A stretch of 64,000 nucleotides of DNA from Gemmatimonadaceae bacterium. GTDB taxonomy: Bacteria; Gemmatimonadota; Gemmatimonadetes; Gemmatimonadales; Gemmatimonadaceae. The stretch covers positions 1 to 64,000 of the forward strand of contig JADKJT010000001.1 of the NCBI GenBank assembly GCA_016720905.1, read 5' to 3'. The notes beneath the pieces were generated by a model. That model saw only the letters and a program-made list of their open reading frames with translations, made no database searches and had not been told where the DNA came from. Positions 26,353-38,101 of the stretch are shown piece by piece. Every line of letters starts with the position of its first letter. Positions within the stretch are counted from its first letter, which is position 1. Both the position numbers and the translations under genes were made by a program.

Positions 26353-26631
26353 TCACTCGATCCCGATGTCCCACGCCTGTTCAAGATCGTTCCGACTGTA
26401 GGCACGAAACGCCGTGAGTGTCTGCGTGCGCACAATGCCCGGGACCTTGGCGAATTCCTCCGTCACCACGGTCGCAATGCGTTCCAGGTCCTCCACCCGC
26501 ACTATCGCCACCAGATCCCAGGCACCGGACACCGAGTACACCTCGCTCACCCCGTCGATGCCAGCCAGCGCGGTGGCGCATTGCGGAATGCACTTGGGTT
26601 CGGCCTGGACGAGTACGATGGTGGTGATCAT
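26353..26631 (-). CDS. Stand-alone Lrp/AsnC ligand-binding (RAM) domain protein
   Basis: 92 residues from ATG 26631. It contains only the C-terminal alpha-beta RAM domain of the Lrp/AsnC family (ITTIVLVQAEP, GVSEVYSVSGAWDLVAIVRV, VPGIVRTQTLTAF) and no helix-turn-helix. Such proteins bind amino acids and assemble into rings, and may modulate full-length Lrp regulators. The upstream frame comes from a GACGGGA repeat and is excluded. It lies downstream of an aminotransferase gene in the same direction, suggesting an amino-acid sensing role by inference. Confidence 0.8.
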   Translation of the reverse strand: MITTIVLVQAEPKCIPQCATALAGIDGVSEVYSVSGAWDLVAIVRVEDLERIATVVTEEFAKVPGIVRTQTLTAFRAYSRNDLEQAWDIGIE

Positions 26632-26640
26632 GGGGGAGTT

Positions 26641-26771
26641 GAGACGGGAGACGGGAGACGGGAGACGGGAGACTCCCGAGTGAACACTGCACTGTGAAAA
26701 TGGTCCTCGGAAGACCGGACGGTCACCGCCGTTCAAGCGTCTCCCGTCTCCCGTCTCCTGTCTTCCGTCTC
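26641..26771. repeat. GACGGGA heptad inverted repeat (family A, copy 5), 33-bp arms
   Basis: Left arm 26641-26673 and right arm 26739-26771 pair at 31 of 33 positions with a 65-nt loop. The right arm reaches into the stop codon of the aminotransferase gene (26770-26772). This is the same architecture as at 13590-13671 but with a different loop. Confidence 0.9.
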
Positions 26772-27960
26772 ACCCCCCCACCGTCCGCGCAATGCGCGTG
26801 ATCCCCTCCACCGCCAGCGCCTCGGTGGTCGCGTAGCTCATGCGAATCCAATCCGGCGTCAGGAACGCGCTGCCCGGCACAATGGCCACGTTTTCGCGCT
26901 CGAGCACGCGCTCGGCAAAGGTCGCCCCGGGGTCGGCGGCGCCCTCGAATCCCTCGACGTTCACGTACAGGTAGAACGCGCCCGCCGGATGCACATAGCG
27001 CACCTTCGGAAACGCTTTGAGCGCCTTCAGCACCGCGTCACGGCGGCGATGGAATTCCTGCACCATGTGCGAGACGGCGGCGTCCGCTTCATCCACACGC
27101 GAGAGCGCTGCCAGTGCGGCATGCTGCGAAACCGCGGCGGCATTGGACGTGGTGTGCGACTGGAACGCCGTCATCGCTTTCGTCACCGCCACCGGCGCAA
27201 TCGACCAGCCGATGCGCCAGCCGGTCATCGCATACGCCTTCGCCACCCCGTTGATCACGATCAGATTGTCGCGCGTCGGGGCAATCGACAGCACCGATGC
27301 GGCGGGCCCGTCATACGCGATGCGCATGTAGATCTCGTCGGCAATCACCCACCAGCCCCGCTCGGCGGCCAGCGTCAGGATGGCCGATAGCTCCTCGCGC
27401 GAGTAGACGGCGCCCGTTGGATTGCTGGGCGAATTGAGCATCAGCCCCTTCGTCCGCGGCGTCGCCGATGCCGCCAACTGCTCCCGTGTCACCTTCAGCG
27501 CATTCGACGGGTCGCCAAACACCGGCACCGCCGTGGCACGCGCCAATTCGACCATCTCGTAGTAGCTCGTCCACGATGGCGTCGGCACCAAAACCTCGTC
27601 GCCCGGCCCAAAGCAGCAGACGCAGGCGTTGTACAGCGACTGCTTGGAGCCGTTCGAAACGACCACCTCGTTCGCGACCACGGCGGGCAATCCGTGCACG
27701 TACCGGTTGGCATCGTTCGCGATGGCCTCGCGCAGCGGAAGAATTCCCTCGGTGGCGGTGTAGCGGGTGGCCCCCTCCGCGAGGGCCTTGACGGCCGCCT
27801 CCCGAATGAAGGCCGGCGTGTCGAAGTCGGGTTCGCCGGCGCCGAGGTCGATAATCGACCGCCCCGCCGCCTTGAGCGCCCGCGCCTTGGCCGCCACGGC
27901 GAGCGTGGCCGACTCCTTCATTCGAGCGATGTTCGGGGACGGCTGGAAGACGAGAGACAT
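26770..27960 (-). CDS. Class I/II PLP-dependent aminotransferase (aspartate aminotransferase-like)
   Basis: 396 residues. Class I aminotransferase fold: GAGEPDFDTP near residue 41, SNGSKQSLYNA, NSPSNPTGAVY, ADEIYMRIAYDG, and the PLP lysine in NGVAKAYAMTGWRIGW; a final Arg in WIRMSYA binds the substrate carboxylate. It transfers amino groups between dicarboxylic or other amino acids and 2-oxo acids in the cytoplasm. The exact substrate is not resolved; subgroup I-gamma AspC enzymes have this pattern. The stop codon lies inside the arm of a GACGGGA hairpin. Confidence 0.9.
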   Translation of the reverse strand: MSLVFQPSPNIARMKESATLAVAAKARALKAAGRSIIDLGAGEPDFDTPAFIREAAVKALAEGATRYTATEGILPLREAIANDANRYVHGLPAVVANEVVVSNGSKQSLYNACVCCFGPGDEVLVPTPSWTSYYEMVELARATAVPVFGDPSNALKVTREQLAASATPRTKGLMLNSPSNPTGAVYSREELSAILTLAAERGWWVIADEIYMRIAYDGPAASVLSIAPTRDNLIVINGVAKAYAMTGWRIGWSIAPVAVTKAMTAFQSHTTSNAAAVSQHAALAALSRVDEADAAVSHMVQEFHRRRDAVLKALKAFPKVRYVHPAGAFYLYVNVEGFEGAADPGATFAERVLERENVAIVPGSAFLTPDWIRMSYATTEALAVEGITRIARTVGG

Positions 27961-28144
27961 GTCACGGGCGGCTGACGGTGGAGATCCCCCGCTGTTTCGA
28001 CTACCTTGGAGGGACGGACGCTGGGCGTCCGCAAACTAAGCGCGCCCGCGAGTGGCGCGCCACGCGCCTGCCGTTTCAACCAAGGGCGCGTGATTCACTG
28101 GCCGTTGGGCGGCCAGGCTGACCGACAACTGACGGGGGTGGGAC

Positions 28145-29959
28145 GTGGGCGAAGAAGAACGGGAAGGCGCGGCGCGCAGCCAGAATGTGGTGCTGCAGGG
28201 ACCGGCCGATGCGCGGACCATGGCAGCCGCCATGCGTCCAGGGGTGGAACGCAGTCGCGACGTGGAGGGAAGCGCAGCACCGGCCTGCCTCGTTATCACA
28301 CCCACCATCGAGCAGGCACTCACCGCCGCCGAACAAGCGCGCGTGCTGTTTGCCGACGACACCTCCCGAGTGGTCCCGGTCAGTCAGGTGGCCCGCGCAC
28401 GGCGCGTGCTCGCCTCGGGGCCGGTGGCGCTGGTGACGGGCACCGCGTCCGATCTGCTCGCCCTGCGTCGCGAGTCGGCATTACGGGTCGACGCGCTGCG
28501 TGCCGCGATCATCATCGGGCTTGACGAGGTGCTTGCCGACGGAGAAGCCGAGGCCCTGCAAGCACTGCTCGGTGACATTCCGCCTGAAACGATGCGCGTC
28601 GCCACCATCGATAGCGAAACACCCGCCGTCGAAGCGTTCCTGGAAGCCCAGTTGCATCGCGCCCGGCGCATTGCACCACCGCCGGCCGGTGAAGCACCCT
28701 TGGCCGTGACGCCTTCGTATGTGTTGACCTCACGGGCCGGTCGGGCCGATGCGCTTCGCGCGGTGCTCGACGCCGTCGATCCGCCGTCGCTGGTCATCGT
28801 CGCCGCCAACGATCCTTCGGCCGACGACGCCCGCCGCGCGCTGGCCCGACTGGGACTCGTGGTGGACGGACTGCTGGTGCAAGTGGTCCGGCAGCCCACG
28901 TCACAGCACGTGAATCTGGTGGTGCTCTGGGATGCCCCGGCCTCCGCCGAGTCGCTGACCGAAGCGTTGGCAACCAAGCCGGTCGACGCCGTGGCGCTGC
29001 TGACGCCGGAGGAATTGCCGGCGTTTCGTCGCCTCACGCATGGATCGGCAGCCGCGTGGACGCCGCCGACACGCAAGTCGTCGGTCAGTTCGCGCGTCCA
29101 ACGTCTGCGGGCTGCGGTGCGCAGCACCCTGCAGCATGGCGGTGGCGCGTCGGCCAGCGAACTGGCTCTGCTCACCCCATTGCTCGACACCTTCGACGCC
29201 GTGGAAATCGCCTCCGCCGCATTGCGTCTCTATGAATCGACGCTGCGCGACCTGGCGGCGCTGAAAGCGGAAGCCACGCAGCTTGCCGCGCGTCCAGCGG
29301 TCAGCGATGCGCGTGGCGATGCCCGGGGCGCGCGCGGCCTGTCCGTCATGCAGGGTGGTTCCACCGGCAGCAAGCAGCGCGTGTTCCTCGCGGTTGGCAA
29401 GCGCGACCAGGTGCGCGTTGGCGACATTGTCGGCGCGGTGGCCAACGAGGCGGGAATCGATGGGACGCGGATTGGCTCCGTGGAGATGTTCGAGTCGCAT
29501 ACCACGGTGGAACTGTCGGCTGAGGACGCGGCGCGCGCAGTGGCGGCGCTGGCCGATGTCTCATTGAAGGGCCGTCGCCTCAGTGCGAGAATCGACGAGC
29601 GCAGCAGCACCGAGCGCGGTGGTGAACGCGCCGAACGGCGTCCACCGCGGACGTTCGGCCCGCCGCGCACCGACCGGAACGAACGGCCCGAGCGTGGGGC
29701 ACCGCGCGGTGGCCCCCGCCCCGACTCCCGCGGTCCCCGCAGTGAAGGTCGCAGTGATTCGCGTGGTGATTCGCGTGGCGATTCGCGTGGCGGTGGATCG
29801 CGCGGCGGCGCATCCGGGGCCAATTTCGGGACGTCCGGTGCGCGACGTGAATTTGGCGATCGTCCGGCGCGCGAGCGCACCGAGGGGACCAGCGAATGGT
29901 CGCAGCGCGGCGAACGCATGAAGCACGCCAAGCGGCCACCGACCGAAAGCGCCGAGTAA
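28145..29959 (+). CDS. Degenerate DEAD-box protein with DbpA-type RNA-binding domain and RGD/RGG tail
   Basis: 604 residues from GTG 28145. The order follows DeaD/CsdA helicases: CLVITPTIEQAL where motif Ia (PTRELA) is expected, LDEV in place of DEAD, then a second domain ending VALLTPEELPAFRRL. No Walker A is visible and the HRxGR motif is absent, so ATP-driven helicase activity is unlikely. The DbpA RNA-binding domain is well kept (residues ~415-490: VFLAVGKRDQVRVGDIVGAV, IGSVEMFESHTTVELS). The tail is rich in Arg, Gly, Ser and Asp (GDSRGDSRGG). Probably an RNA-binding scaffold. It is followed by tdk after 18 nt. Confidence 0.72.
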   Translation: MGEEEREGAARSQNVVLQGPADARTMAAAMRPGVERSRDVEGSAAPACLVITPTIEQALTAAEQARVLFADDTSRVVPVSQVARARRVLASGPVALVTGTASDLLALRRESALRVDALRAAIIIGLDEVLADGEAEALQALLGDIPPETMRVATIDSETPAVEAFLEAQLHRARRIAPPPAGEAPLAVTPSYVLTSRAGRADALRAVLDAVDPPSLVIVAANDPSADDARRALARLGLVVDGLLVQVVRQPTSQHVNLVVLWDAPASAESLTEALATKPVDAVALLTPEELPAFRRLTHGSAAAWTPPTRKSSVSSRVQRLRAAVRSTLQHGGGASASELALLTPLLDTFDAVEIASAALRLYESTLRDLAALKAEATQLAARPAVSDARGDARGARGLSVMQGGSTGSKQRVFLAVGKRDQVRVGDIVGAVANEAGIDGTRIGSVEMFESHTTVELSAEDAARAVAALADVSLKGRRLSARIDERSSTERGGERAERRPPRTFGPPRTDRNERPERGAPRGGPRPDSRGPRSEGRSDSRGDSRGDSRGGGSRGGASGANFGTSGARREFGDRPARERTEGTSEWSQRGERMKHAKRPPTESAE

Positions 29960-29977
29960 CGCGACGAGGTTGATGCG

Positions 29978-30589
29978 ATGAATGACGGATTTCAGGTGGC
30001 CGGTGGATGGATCGAAGTGGTGGCGGGCGTGATGTTCAGCGGCAAGTCGGAGGAGTTGATGCGCCGCGTGCGTCGCGCCACCATCGCCAGAAAACGGGTG
30101 CAGGTGTTCAAGTCGCACCTCGACGATCGCTACGCCGGCTTGCTGGCCATCTCCAGTCATGATCGTCGGACCGTCGAAGCGGTGCCGGTGGATTCGTCGG
30201 CGCAGATCATGCTGCGCCTCGATCCGATGGCGCAGGTCATTGCGATCGACGAGGCGCAGTTCCTTGATGCGGGCATCGTGCAGGTCGCGTCCGTGCTGGC
30301 CGATCGCGGTCGGCGCGTCATCCTCGCCGGCACGGATACCGATTTCCGGGGCGAACCGTTCGGGGCCATGCCGCAGCTGATGGCGGTGGCGGAAGTGGTC
30401 GACAAGCTGCACGCGATCTGCGTGATGTGCGGCTCGCCGGCCAGTCGCAATCAGCGACTGATCGAGGGCAAGCCGGCGTCGTACGATTCTCCGACCATCA
30501 TGGTCGGTGCGGCGGACAGCTACGAAGCGCGGTGTCGGGCGTGTCACATCGTCCCCCGAAAGGATGAGGGGCAGCAGCAGCTGCTATGA
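29978..30589 (+). CDS. tdk: Thymidine kinase
   Basis: 203 residues. Phosphorylates thymidine with ATP in the salvage pathway. Type II thymidine kinase motifs: P-loop GVMFSGKSEEL (residues ~16-26), DEAQFLD, the lasso-domain zinc cysteines CVMCG and CRACH, and a nucleoside-binding DSYEARC. The gene begins 18 nt after the degenerate DEAD-box gene. Its 3' end overlaps the 3' end of the convergent histidine kinase gene by 6 nt, leaving no room for a separate terminator. Confidence 0.93.
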   Translation: MNDGFQVAGGWIEVVAGVMFSGKSEELMRRVRRATIARKRVQVFKSHLDDRYAGLLAISSHDRRTVEAVPVDSSAQIMLRLDPMAQVIAIDEAQFLDAGIVQVASVLADRGRRVILAGTDTDFRGEPFGAMPQLMAVAEVVDKLHAICVMCGSPASRNQRLIEGKPASYDSPTIMVGAADSYEARCRACHIVPRKDEGQQQLL

Positions 30590-32992
30590 CAGGGCCAGCG
30601 CTCGCTTCAAGGCAAGCGCGATACCGTTGGCGTCAAATGGCTTGCCGAGGAAGGTCACCTGCCGCGCATCCAGCTCGCGTCGGGCAAACTCGTCCATCGA
30701 GAATCCGCTGATGGCCACGATCGGCAGCTGTGGGTAACGCTGCTGCACGGCCGCAATCAGTTCCATGCCGCCCATCCCCGGCATCGTCAAGTCGGTGACC
30801 AGGATCGAAAGGGCGTCGGCACTCGACTCGAGCAGCGCCAGGGCGTCGGAACCGGACGCCGCAGCCAGCACGCGGTGCCCCTGACGGTCGAGCATACGAC
30901 GCGCGGATTCACGCAGCATCGCATCGTCATCGACCAGCAGAATGCTCAACGCGCCCTGCACCTCCGTACCGCGTGACGGCGTGGCGATCACCTCGGGTGC
31001 CGCGGCGAGCGGGAAACACAGTCGCATCGTGGTCCCCCGTCCAGGCATCGATTCGCACTCAATGAAGCCGTGACACTGCGTGACCATGCCATGCACGGAC
31101 GCGAGTCCCATGCCCGCATTCGTACCGAAGGGTTGGGTCGAGAAGAAAGGCTCAAACAAACGGTTGCGCACGTCTTCGCTCATGCCGATGCCGGTGTCCG
31201 CCACTTCGAGCACCGCAAACGGTTGAGGCGACGGATGGTCAGCACCGGTCGGCGGTCGATCGATCCGGCGCACGGTCGTGGTCAGGGTGAGCGTTCCGCC
31301 ATCGGGCATCGCGGCGCGCGCATTGTCGACGAGGGTGCGCACGGCATCCAGCGCCTGCTGACGATCAATGCGAACCAGCACAGGTTCGTCCCGCAACGAC
31401 AGGCTGACACGAATGGTCGACGGCAACTCGTCGCGAATCGTGGCAAACCGGTTCTGAATCAGGGCGCTCAGATCGACCTCCTCCGTGCGGAGCCATTGCC
31501 GACGGCCAACCGCCAGCAGTTGGTTGGTCAGCGCCTCGGCGCGCGCCGTCGCGCCTTCAATGGCGCGCACGTCCACCAGGGACGGCGAGGCCTCGTCCAG
31601 CGATTCGTGCAGGAACCCCGTCGCGCCGCGAATGACCGTCAGAATATTGTTGAGGTCGTGGGCAATGCCGCCCGCCAGCTGTCCGATGGCTTCGAGCTTC
31701 TGCGCCTGCCGTAGCCGTTCCTCGGTCTGCCGCTGCGCGGTGACGTCGGAGAAGACCGCCACCGCGGCGTAGGGCAGTTGCTCGCCAGTACGAATGAGCG
31801 GATCGGCGGTCACCTGCAACCAGACATGGGCCGCGTCGCCACGACGAATCTCCATCAAAGTCCGCGGTTGCCGACGGCCCGATCGCAACGCGCGCATCGC
31901 GGGATGATCGGTGGGCAACCACACGGTTCCGTCCTCGTGCACGGCCTGCCAATCGTGCGCCACCGGCTGCAAGCCCACCAATTGCGCGCCGGTCAGCCCG
32001 AGAATGCGTTCCGCTTCCGGGTTGAACACGCGAATCGCGCCGGAGGCATCGTGCACCACGACGCCTTCGCTCATGTCGTTGATCACGGCGCGGAATCGGG
32101 CTTCCGACTCGCGCAGCTGTACTTCAGCCTGAATGCGGTCGGTGATGTCGTGCACGATCAGGTGACGCGCGTGGCGGCCGTCTATGACCACCGGACTCGC
32201 GGCGATCTCAACATCACGTCGCTCGCCGGTGGCAATGCGATGTCGGCAGATCGCCGGACGCTCCGAACGGCCGCGCGCATCGGAACCGTCGACGATCCAG
32301 TCCTCCAGTGATGTGCCATTGAAATCCATGATGCGCATGGTGCGCATGCTCTCGCGCGGCCAGCCATAGAACGCCTCCGCCGCCGGATTGACGTCAATCA
32401 ACGACCCCGAATCAACGTCGACGATCATTTGGATCGCTGCGCTGGCCTCGAAGAGCTGCCGATGGCGCGCCTCGCTCGCCTCCAACGCCTCATGCTCGCG
32501 CTGCTGGGTCGTCACGTCGCGTGATGAGATGGCCACACCATCGCCCAGCGGAACGATCTGACGCTGCACCCAACGTCCCGGCATCTCCGGAACCGGGGCC
32601 GCTTGCGACATCGCGAACGGGACGCGCGAATGCACCACCTCGACGCACTGCTCCCACAGGCGGGTCGTCTTGCTGAGCGGAAATGCCTCCAGCAAGGGGC
32701 GCCCGACCAGCGCCGACACCGGCAATCCCACCAGTGCCGCCGCCCGGATGCTGGCGTCGACCACCAGAAAGTCGACCAGTTCACCCGCGCCATCACGCAC
32801 CGCGTTGGCGATGACAAAGGCGTCCGATCCCGCGTCCAACGCCGCGCGAAACCTCGCCTCGGACTCACGCAGGGCGGCGAGCGTCTGGGTGTGGTCGGTC
32901 ATGTCCGTGCCGACGACGTCGGCCGATTCTTTTCGATGGTGGGGATCCGGATCTATCACAAGGCTGGCACGAAGTGACACAGTGGTGGACAT
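30584..32992 (-). CDS. Hybrid sensor histidine kinase with three PAS domains and C-terminal receiver
   Basis: About 802 residues from ATG 32992 (GTG 33043 is an alternative start). No membrane span is seen, so it is a cytoplasmic sensor. Three PAS domains (~residues 40-165, 180-295, 300-425) precede HisKA with the phosphoacceptor His in GGIAHDLNNIL. The HATPase domain (VDNARAAMPDGG, GIGMSEDV, GMGLASVHGMV) comes next, then a receiver with the phosphorylatable Asp in LVTDLTMPGMGG. This PAS-HK-REC layout often controls developmental or stress responses by phosphorelay. It is divergent from the AraC-type regulator gene, a possible but unproven partner. Confidence 0.9.
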   Translation of the reverse strand: MSTTVSLRASLVIDPDPHHRKESADVVGTDMTDHTQTLAALRESEARFRAALDAGSDAFVIANAVRDGAGELVDFLVVDASIRAAALVGLPVSALVGRPLLEAFPLSKTTRLWEQCVEVVHSRVPFAMSQAAPVPEMPGRWVQRQIVPLGDGVAISSRDVTTQQREHEALEASEARHRQLFEASAAIQMIVDVDSGSLIDVNPAAEAFYGWPRESMRTMRIMDFNGTSLEDWIVDGSDARGRSERPAICRHRIATGERRDVEIAASPVVIDGRHARHLIVHDITDRIQAEVQLRESEARFRAVINDMSEGVVVHDASGAIRVFNPEAERILGLTGAQLVGLQPVAHDWQAVHEDGTVWLPTDHPAMRALRSGRRQPRTLMEIRRGDAAHVWLQVTADPLIRTGEQLPYAAVAVFSDVTAQRQTEERLRQAQKLEAIGQLAGGIAHDLNNILTVIRGATGFLHESLDEASPSLVDVRAIEGATARAEALTNQLLAVGRRQWLRTEEVDLSALIQNRFATIRDELPSTIRVSLSLRDEPVLVRIDRQQALDAVRTLVDNARAAMPDGGTLTLTTTVRRIDRPPTGADHPSPQPFAVLEVADTGIGMSEDVRNRLFEPFFSTQPFGTNAGMGLASVHGMVTQCHGFIECESMPGRGTTMRLCFPLAAAPEVIATPSRGTEVQGALSILLVDDDAMLRESARRMLDRQGHRVLAAASGSDALALLESSADALSILVTDLTMPGMGGMELIAAVQQRYPQLPIVAISGFSMDEFARRELDARQVTFLGKPFDANGIALALKRALALS

Positions 32993-33150
32993 CGTCGTCC
33001 GCTGAATACTATCGGCTCCCTCGAACTGTGTCAGTGCAGTCACGGCGGGCAGCCCCAGCGGGTTGGCCGGGACTGTGACGCTTTCCCGGGACCCGGCGTC
33101 TACTGGCTGATGCTGGCTAAATGCTTCCCCCTATCTGAGCGGATCGTCGC

Positions 33151-33966
33151 ATGGGTGTAATCGCGACGCTCCTCGCCCATGAGCCCCGGCTCGCGCGCCT
33201 TCGCAGTGCGGCGCGTGACCGGTATCGCTTCGTGCCGTGCGAGGACTGGACTTCGTTGACCCGTGCGTGCGAGCGCGGGCCAATCAACGTGGTGGTCTTC
33301 GACCTGTACGTTGACGGACGCGCCGATTTCGAGCGCGTGCGTCAGCTGCGGGTGCGCGTGCCGCGCGCGGCGCTCGTCGCCTACGTCGACGTCACACGGG
33401 AACGGGCGAAGGACATGTTTGATGCCGGCCGATGTGGCATCGATGTGCTGGTGGTGGCCGAAGAGACGGACACCCCTGCCGCGCTCGCCGCGCTGCTCGA
33501 TCAGGCGGAAGCACGCAGCGTGTCCAGTCTGCTCAAGCCGCATCTCGCCGGCCTGCGCAGTGTCGTGCGTGACGCCGTGATGCTATCGGTGACCCGTGCC
33601 CACGAACGCCTCACGCCGGACAGCCTGGCCCGGCTCATCGCCGTCTCCCGTCGTCTGTTGTCCAAGCGACTCGAAGGCGCGCAGCTTCCGCCCCCGCATC
33701 AGATGCTCACCTGGGGCCGGCTGATCGTCGCCGCCAGCATGCTCGAGGACGGATCGCGGAGTGCCGACGGTGTGGCCAGCGCACTCGACTTTCCGTCGGG
33801 CAGCGCGTTCCGAAACACCTGCCAGCGCTACCTGGGCTGCACGCCGCATCAGATTCGACTGCGCGGCGGCGCCGGCTGGGTCATTCAGGAATTGCTCGTC
33901 AACCGCGAAAAGCGGCGCGAGATCGGCGCGCACGAAGACGACCTGTCGGAGAGCGCCGCCGCGTAG
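33151..33966 (+). CDS. Receiver-like plus AraC-type helix-turn-helix regulator
   Basis: 271 residues. The N-terminal ~120 residues have a receiver-like alternation of strands (INVVVFDLYVDG, AALVAYVDVT, CGIDVLVVAEE) with an Asp near the expected phosphosite, but other receiver residues are not clear. The C-terminal AraC-type DNA-binding domain includes LSKRLEGAQLPP, MLTWGRLIVAASMLEDG and SGSAFRNTCQRYLGCTPHQIR. It is upstream of coaE on the same strand (42 nt gap) and divergent from the hybrid kinase gene. Target genes unknown. Confidence 0.72.
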   Translation: MGVIATLLAHEPRLARLRSAARDRYRFVPCEDWTSLTRACERGPINVVVFDLYVDGRADFERVRQLRVRVPRAALVAYVDVTRERAKDMFDAGRCGIDVLVVAEETDTPAALAALLDQAEARSVSSLLKPHLAGLRSVVRDAVMLSVTRAHERLTPDSLARLIAVSRRLLSKRLEGAQLPPPHQMLTWGRLIVAASMLEDGSRSADGVASALDFPSGSAFRNTCQRYLGCTPHQIRLRGGAGWVIQELLVNREKRREIGAHEDDLSESAAA

Positions 33967-34008
33967 CGGGCAGTTGCTGTTCGAAGGTCGTCGGGGTTGT
34001 TTCCCAAA

Positions 34009-34647
34009 ATGCCCGCGCCCCTGCACATCGGCCTGACCGGCAACATCGCCAGCGGCAAGAGCACCGTGGCGCGCCAACTGGCGGCCTGTGGCGCCACCAT
34101 CATCGACGCGGATATCCTGGCGCGGGAAGCCGTGGCCGTCGGCACCCCGGGATTCAAGGCCGTGGTGGCGCACTTCGGCCCCGACGTCCTCACGGCCACC
34201 GGATCGCTCAATCGCGCCGCGCTGCGCACCAGAGTCTTTGGCGACGCGACCGCGCGGAACACCCTGAATGCCATCGTGCACCCGGCCGTGCAACAGCTAC
34301 GCGACGCCCGCCTGCGCTCGGCCGCCGACCGCGGCGACCCCGTGGTGATTTCGGACATTCCACTGTTGTTCGAGGTGGGACTCGAACGTGGTTTCGATGG
34401 CATCGTGCTGGTGGATGCTCCGGCTGACATGCGCCGGGATCGGCTGGTGCGGGACCGTGGGCTGACAGCGGACGAGGCGCAAGCCATGATCGCGGCCCAA
34501 TGGCCGAGCGACCGGAAACGCGCCAAGGCGACCTGGGTCATCGACAACGACGGTACACCAGAGCAACTTCAAGCACGTGTGGCCGAAGTTTGGCGCATCA
34601 TTCTCGAATTGGCCGACCGGCGGCGCACGACGACGCCGGCTTCCTGA
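34009..34647 (+). CDS. coaE: Dephospho-CoA kinase
   Basis: 212 residues from ATG 34009. Last step of coenzyme A synthesis: ATP-dependent 3'-phosphorylation of dephospho-CoA. P-loop GNIASGKST near residue 10, DADILAREAV, the IVHPAV segment and the conserved DIPLLFEVGLE are visible. The gene lies 27 nt before gcvH; CoA is a cosubstrate of the lipoamide-dependent complexes encoded nearby, which may explain the neighbourhood. Confidence 0.93.
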   Translation: MPAPLHIGLTGNIASGKSTVARQLAACGATIIDADILAREAVAVGTPGFKAVVAHFGPDVLTATGSLNRAALRTRVFGDATARNTLNAIVHPAVQQLRDARLRSAADRGDPVVISDIPLLFEVGLERGFDGIVLVDAPADMRRDRLVRDRGLTADEAQAMIAAQWPSDRKRAKATWVIDNDGTPEQLQARVAEVWRIILELADRRRTTTPAS

Positions 34648-34674
34648 CGTCCCGATTTCTCTTCGGAGTACACC

Positions 34675-35061
34675 GTGTCGAATATCCCAGGCGATCTGCG
34701 CTACACGAAGGAACATGAGTATGTCCGTTCAACCGACGACGCTGGCGTCGTGGCGATCGGCATCACCGATTTTGCGCAGGGCGAACTGGGCGACATCGTC
34801 TATGTGGAACTGCCCAAGGTCGGCACCGCCTATGGCTCACACGATGTCTTCGGCACGGTCGAAGCCGTGAAGGCGGTGTCCGAACTGTACATGCCGGTGG
34901 CTGGCGAAGTCGTGGAAGTGAACGGACGACTGGACGGCGAGCCGGCCCTGATCAACACCGATCCGTATGGCGATGGGTGGATGATCAAGGTGCGCGTGAG
35001 CGCCGGCGGAGACGCGGGGCTGATGACGGCGGCGGAGTACACGACGCAACTGGGCGAGTAG
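34675..35061 (+). CDS. gcvH: Glycine cleavage system H protein
   Basis: 128 residues from GTG 34675, with CGGAG upstream. The lipoyl-carrying protein that shuttles the aminomethyl group between P, T and L proteins. The modified lysine is Lys66 in TVEAVKAVSELY; KEHEYVR at the start and IGITDFAQGELGDIVYVELP are typical. It ends in a 19-bp perfect hairpin shared with the convergent gcvP gene. No gcvT is present in this window. Confidence 0.96.
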   Translation: MSNIPGDLRYTKEHEYVRSTDDAGVVAIGITDFAQGELGDIVYVELPKVGTAYGSHDVFGTVEAVKAVSELYMPVAGEVVEVNGRLDGEPALINTDPYGDGWMIKVRVSAGGDAGLMTAAEYTTQLGE

Positions 35062-35074
35062 CCGACTGCCGCAA

Positions 35075-35116
35075 CGCGAAGGCCTCGGACCCGCCAACGG
35101 GTCCGAGGCCTTCGCG
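35075..35116. terminator. Bidirectional hairpin between convergent gcvH and gcvP
   Basis: Perfect 19-bp stem (35075-35093 with 35098-35116) and a CCAA loop, 13 nt past the gcvH stop and 18 nt from the gcvP stop. Very stable and G+C-rich. No T-tract follows on either strand, so it may be a transcript-end stabiliser or a non-canonical terminator. Confidence 0.75.
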
Positions 35117-35134
35117 TACCGGGCCACTACGCGG

Positions 35135-38029
<2,895 letters not shown>

Positions 38030-38101
38030 GACCTTCCTCGAGAAACGAGCCGAAGCTCGGGGGCGCCGGAATCTGGAGATGAACACGGTAAACTTATCGC
38101 C

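Noticed and set aside
38030..38101. Glycine riboswitch in the gcvP/lipM gap
   Set aside because: Only 72 bp, a small GAGCTTCGGCTCG hairpin, and no tandem aptamer-like structure.
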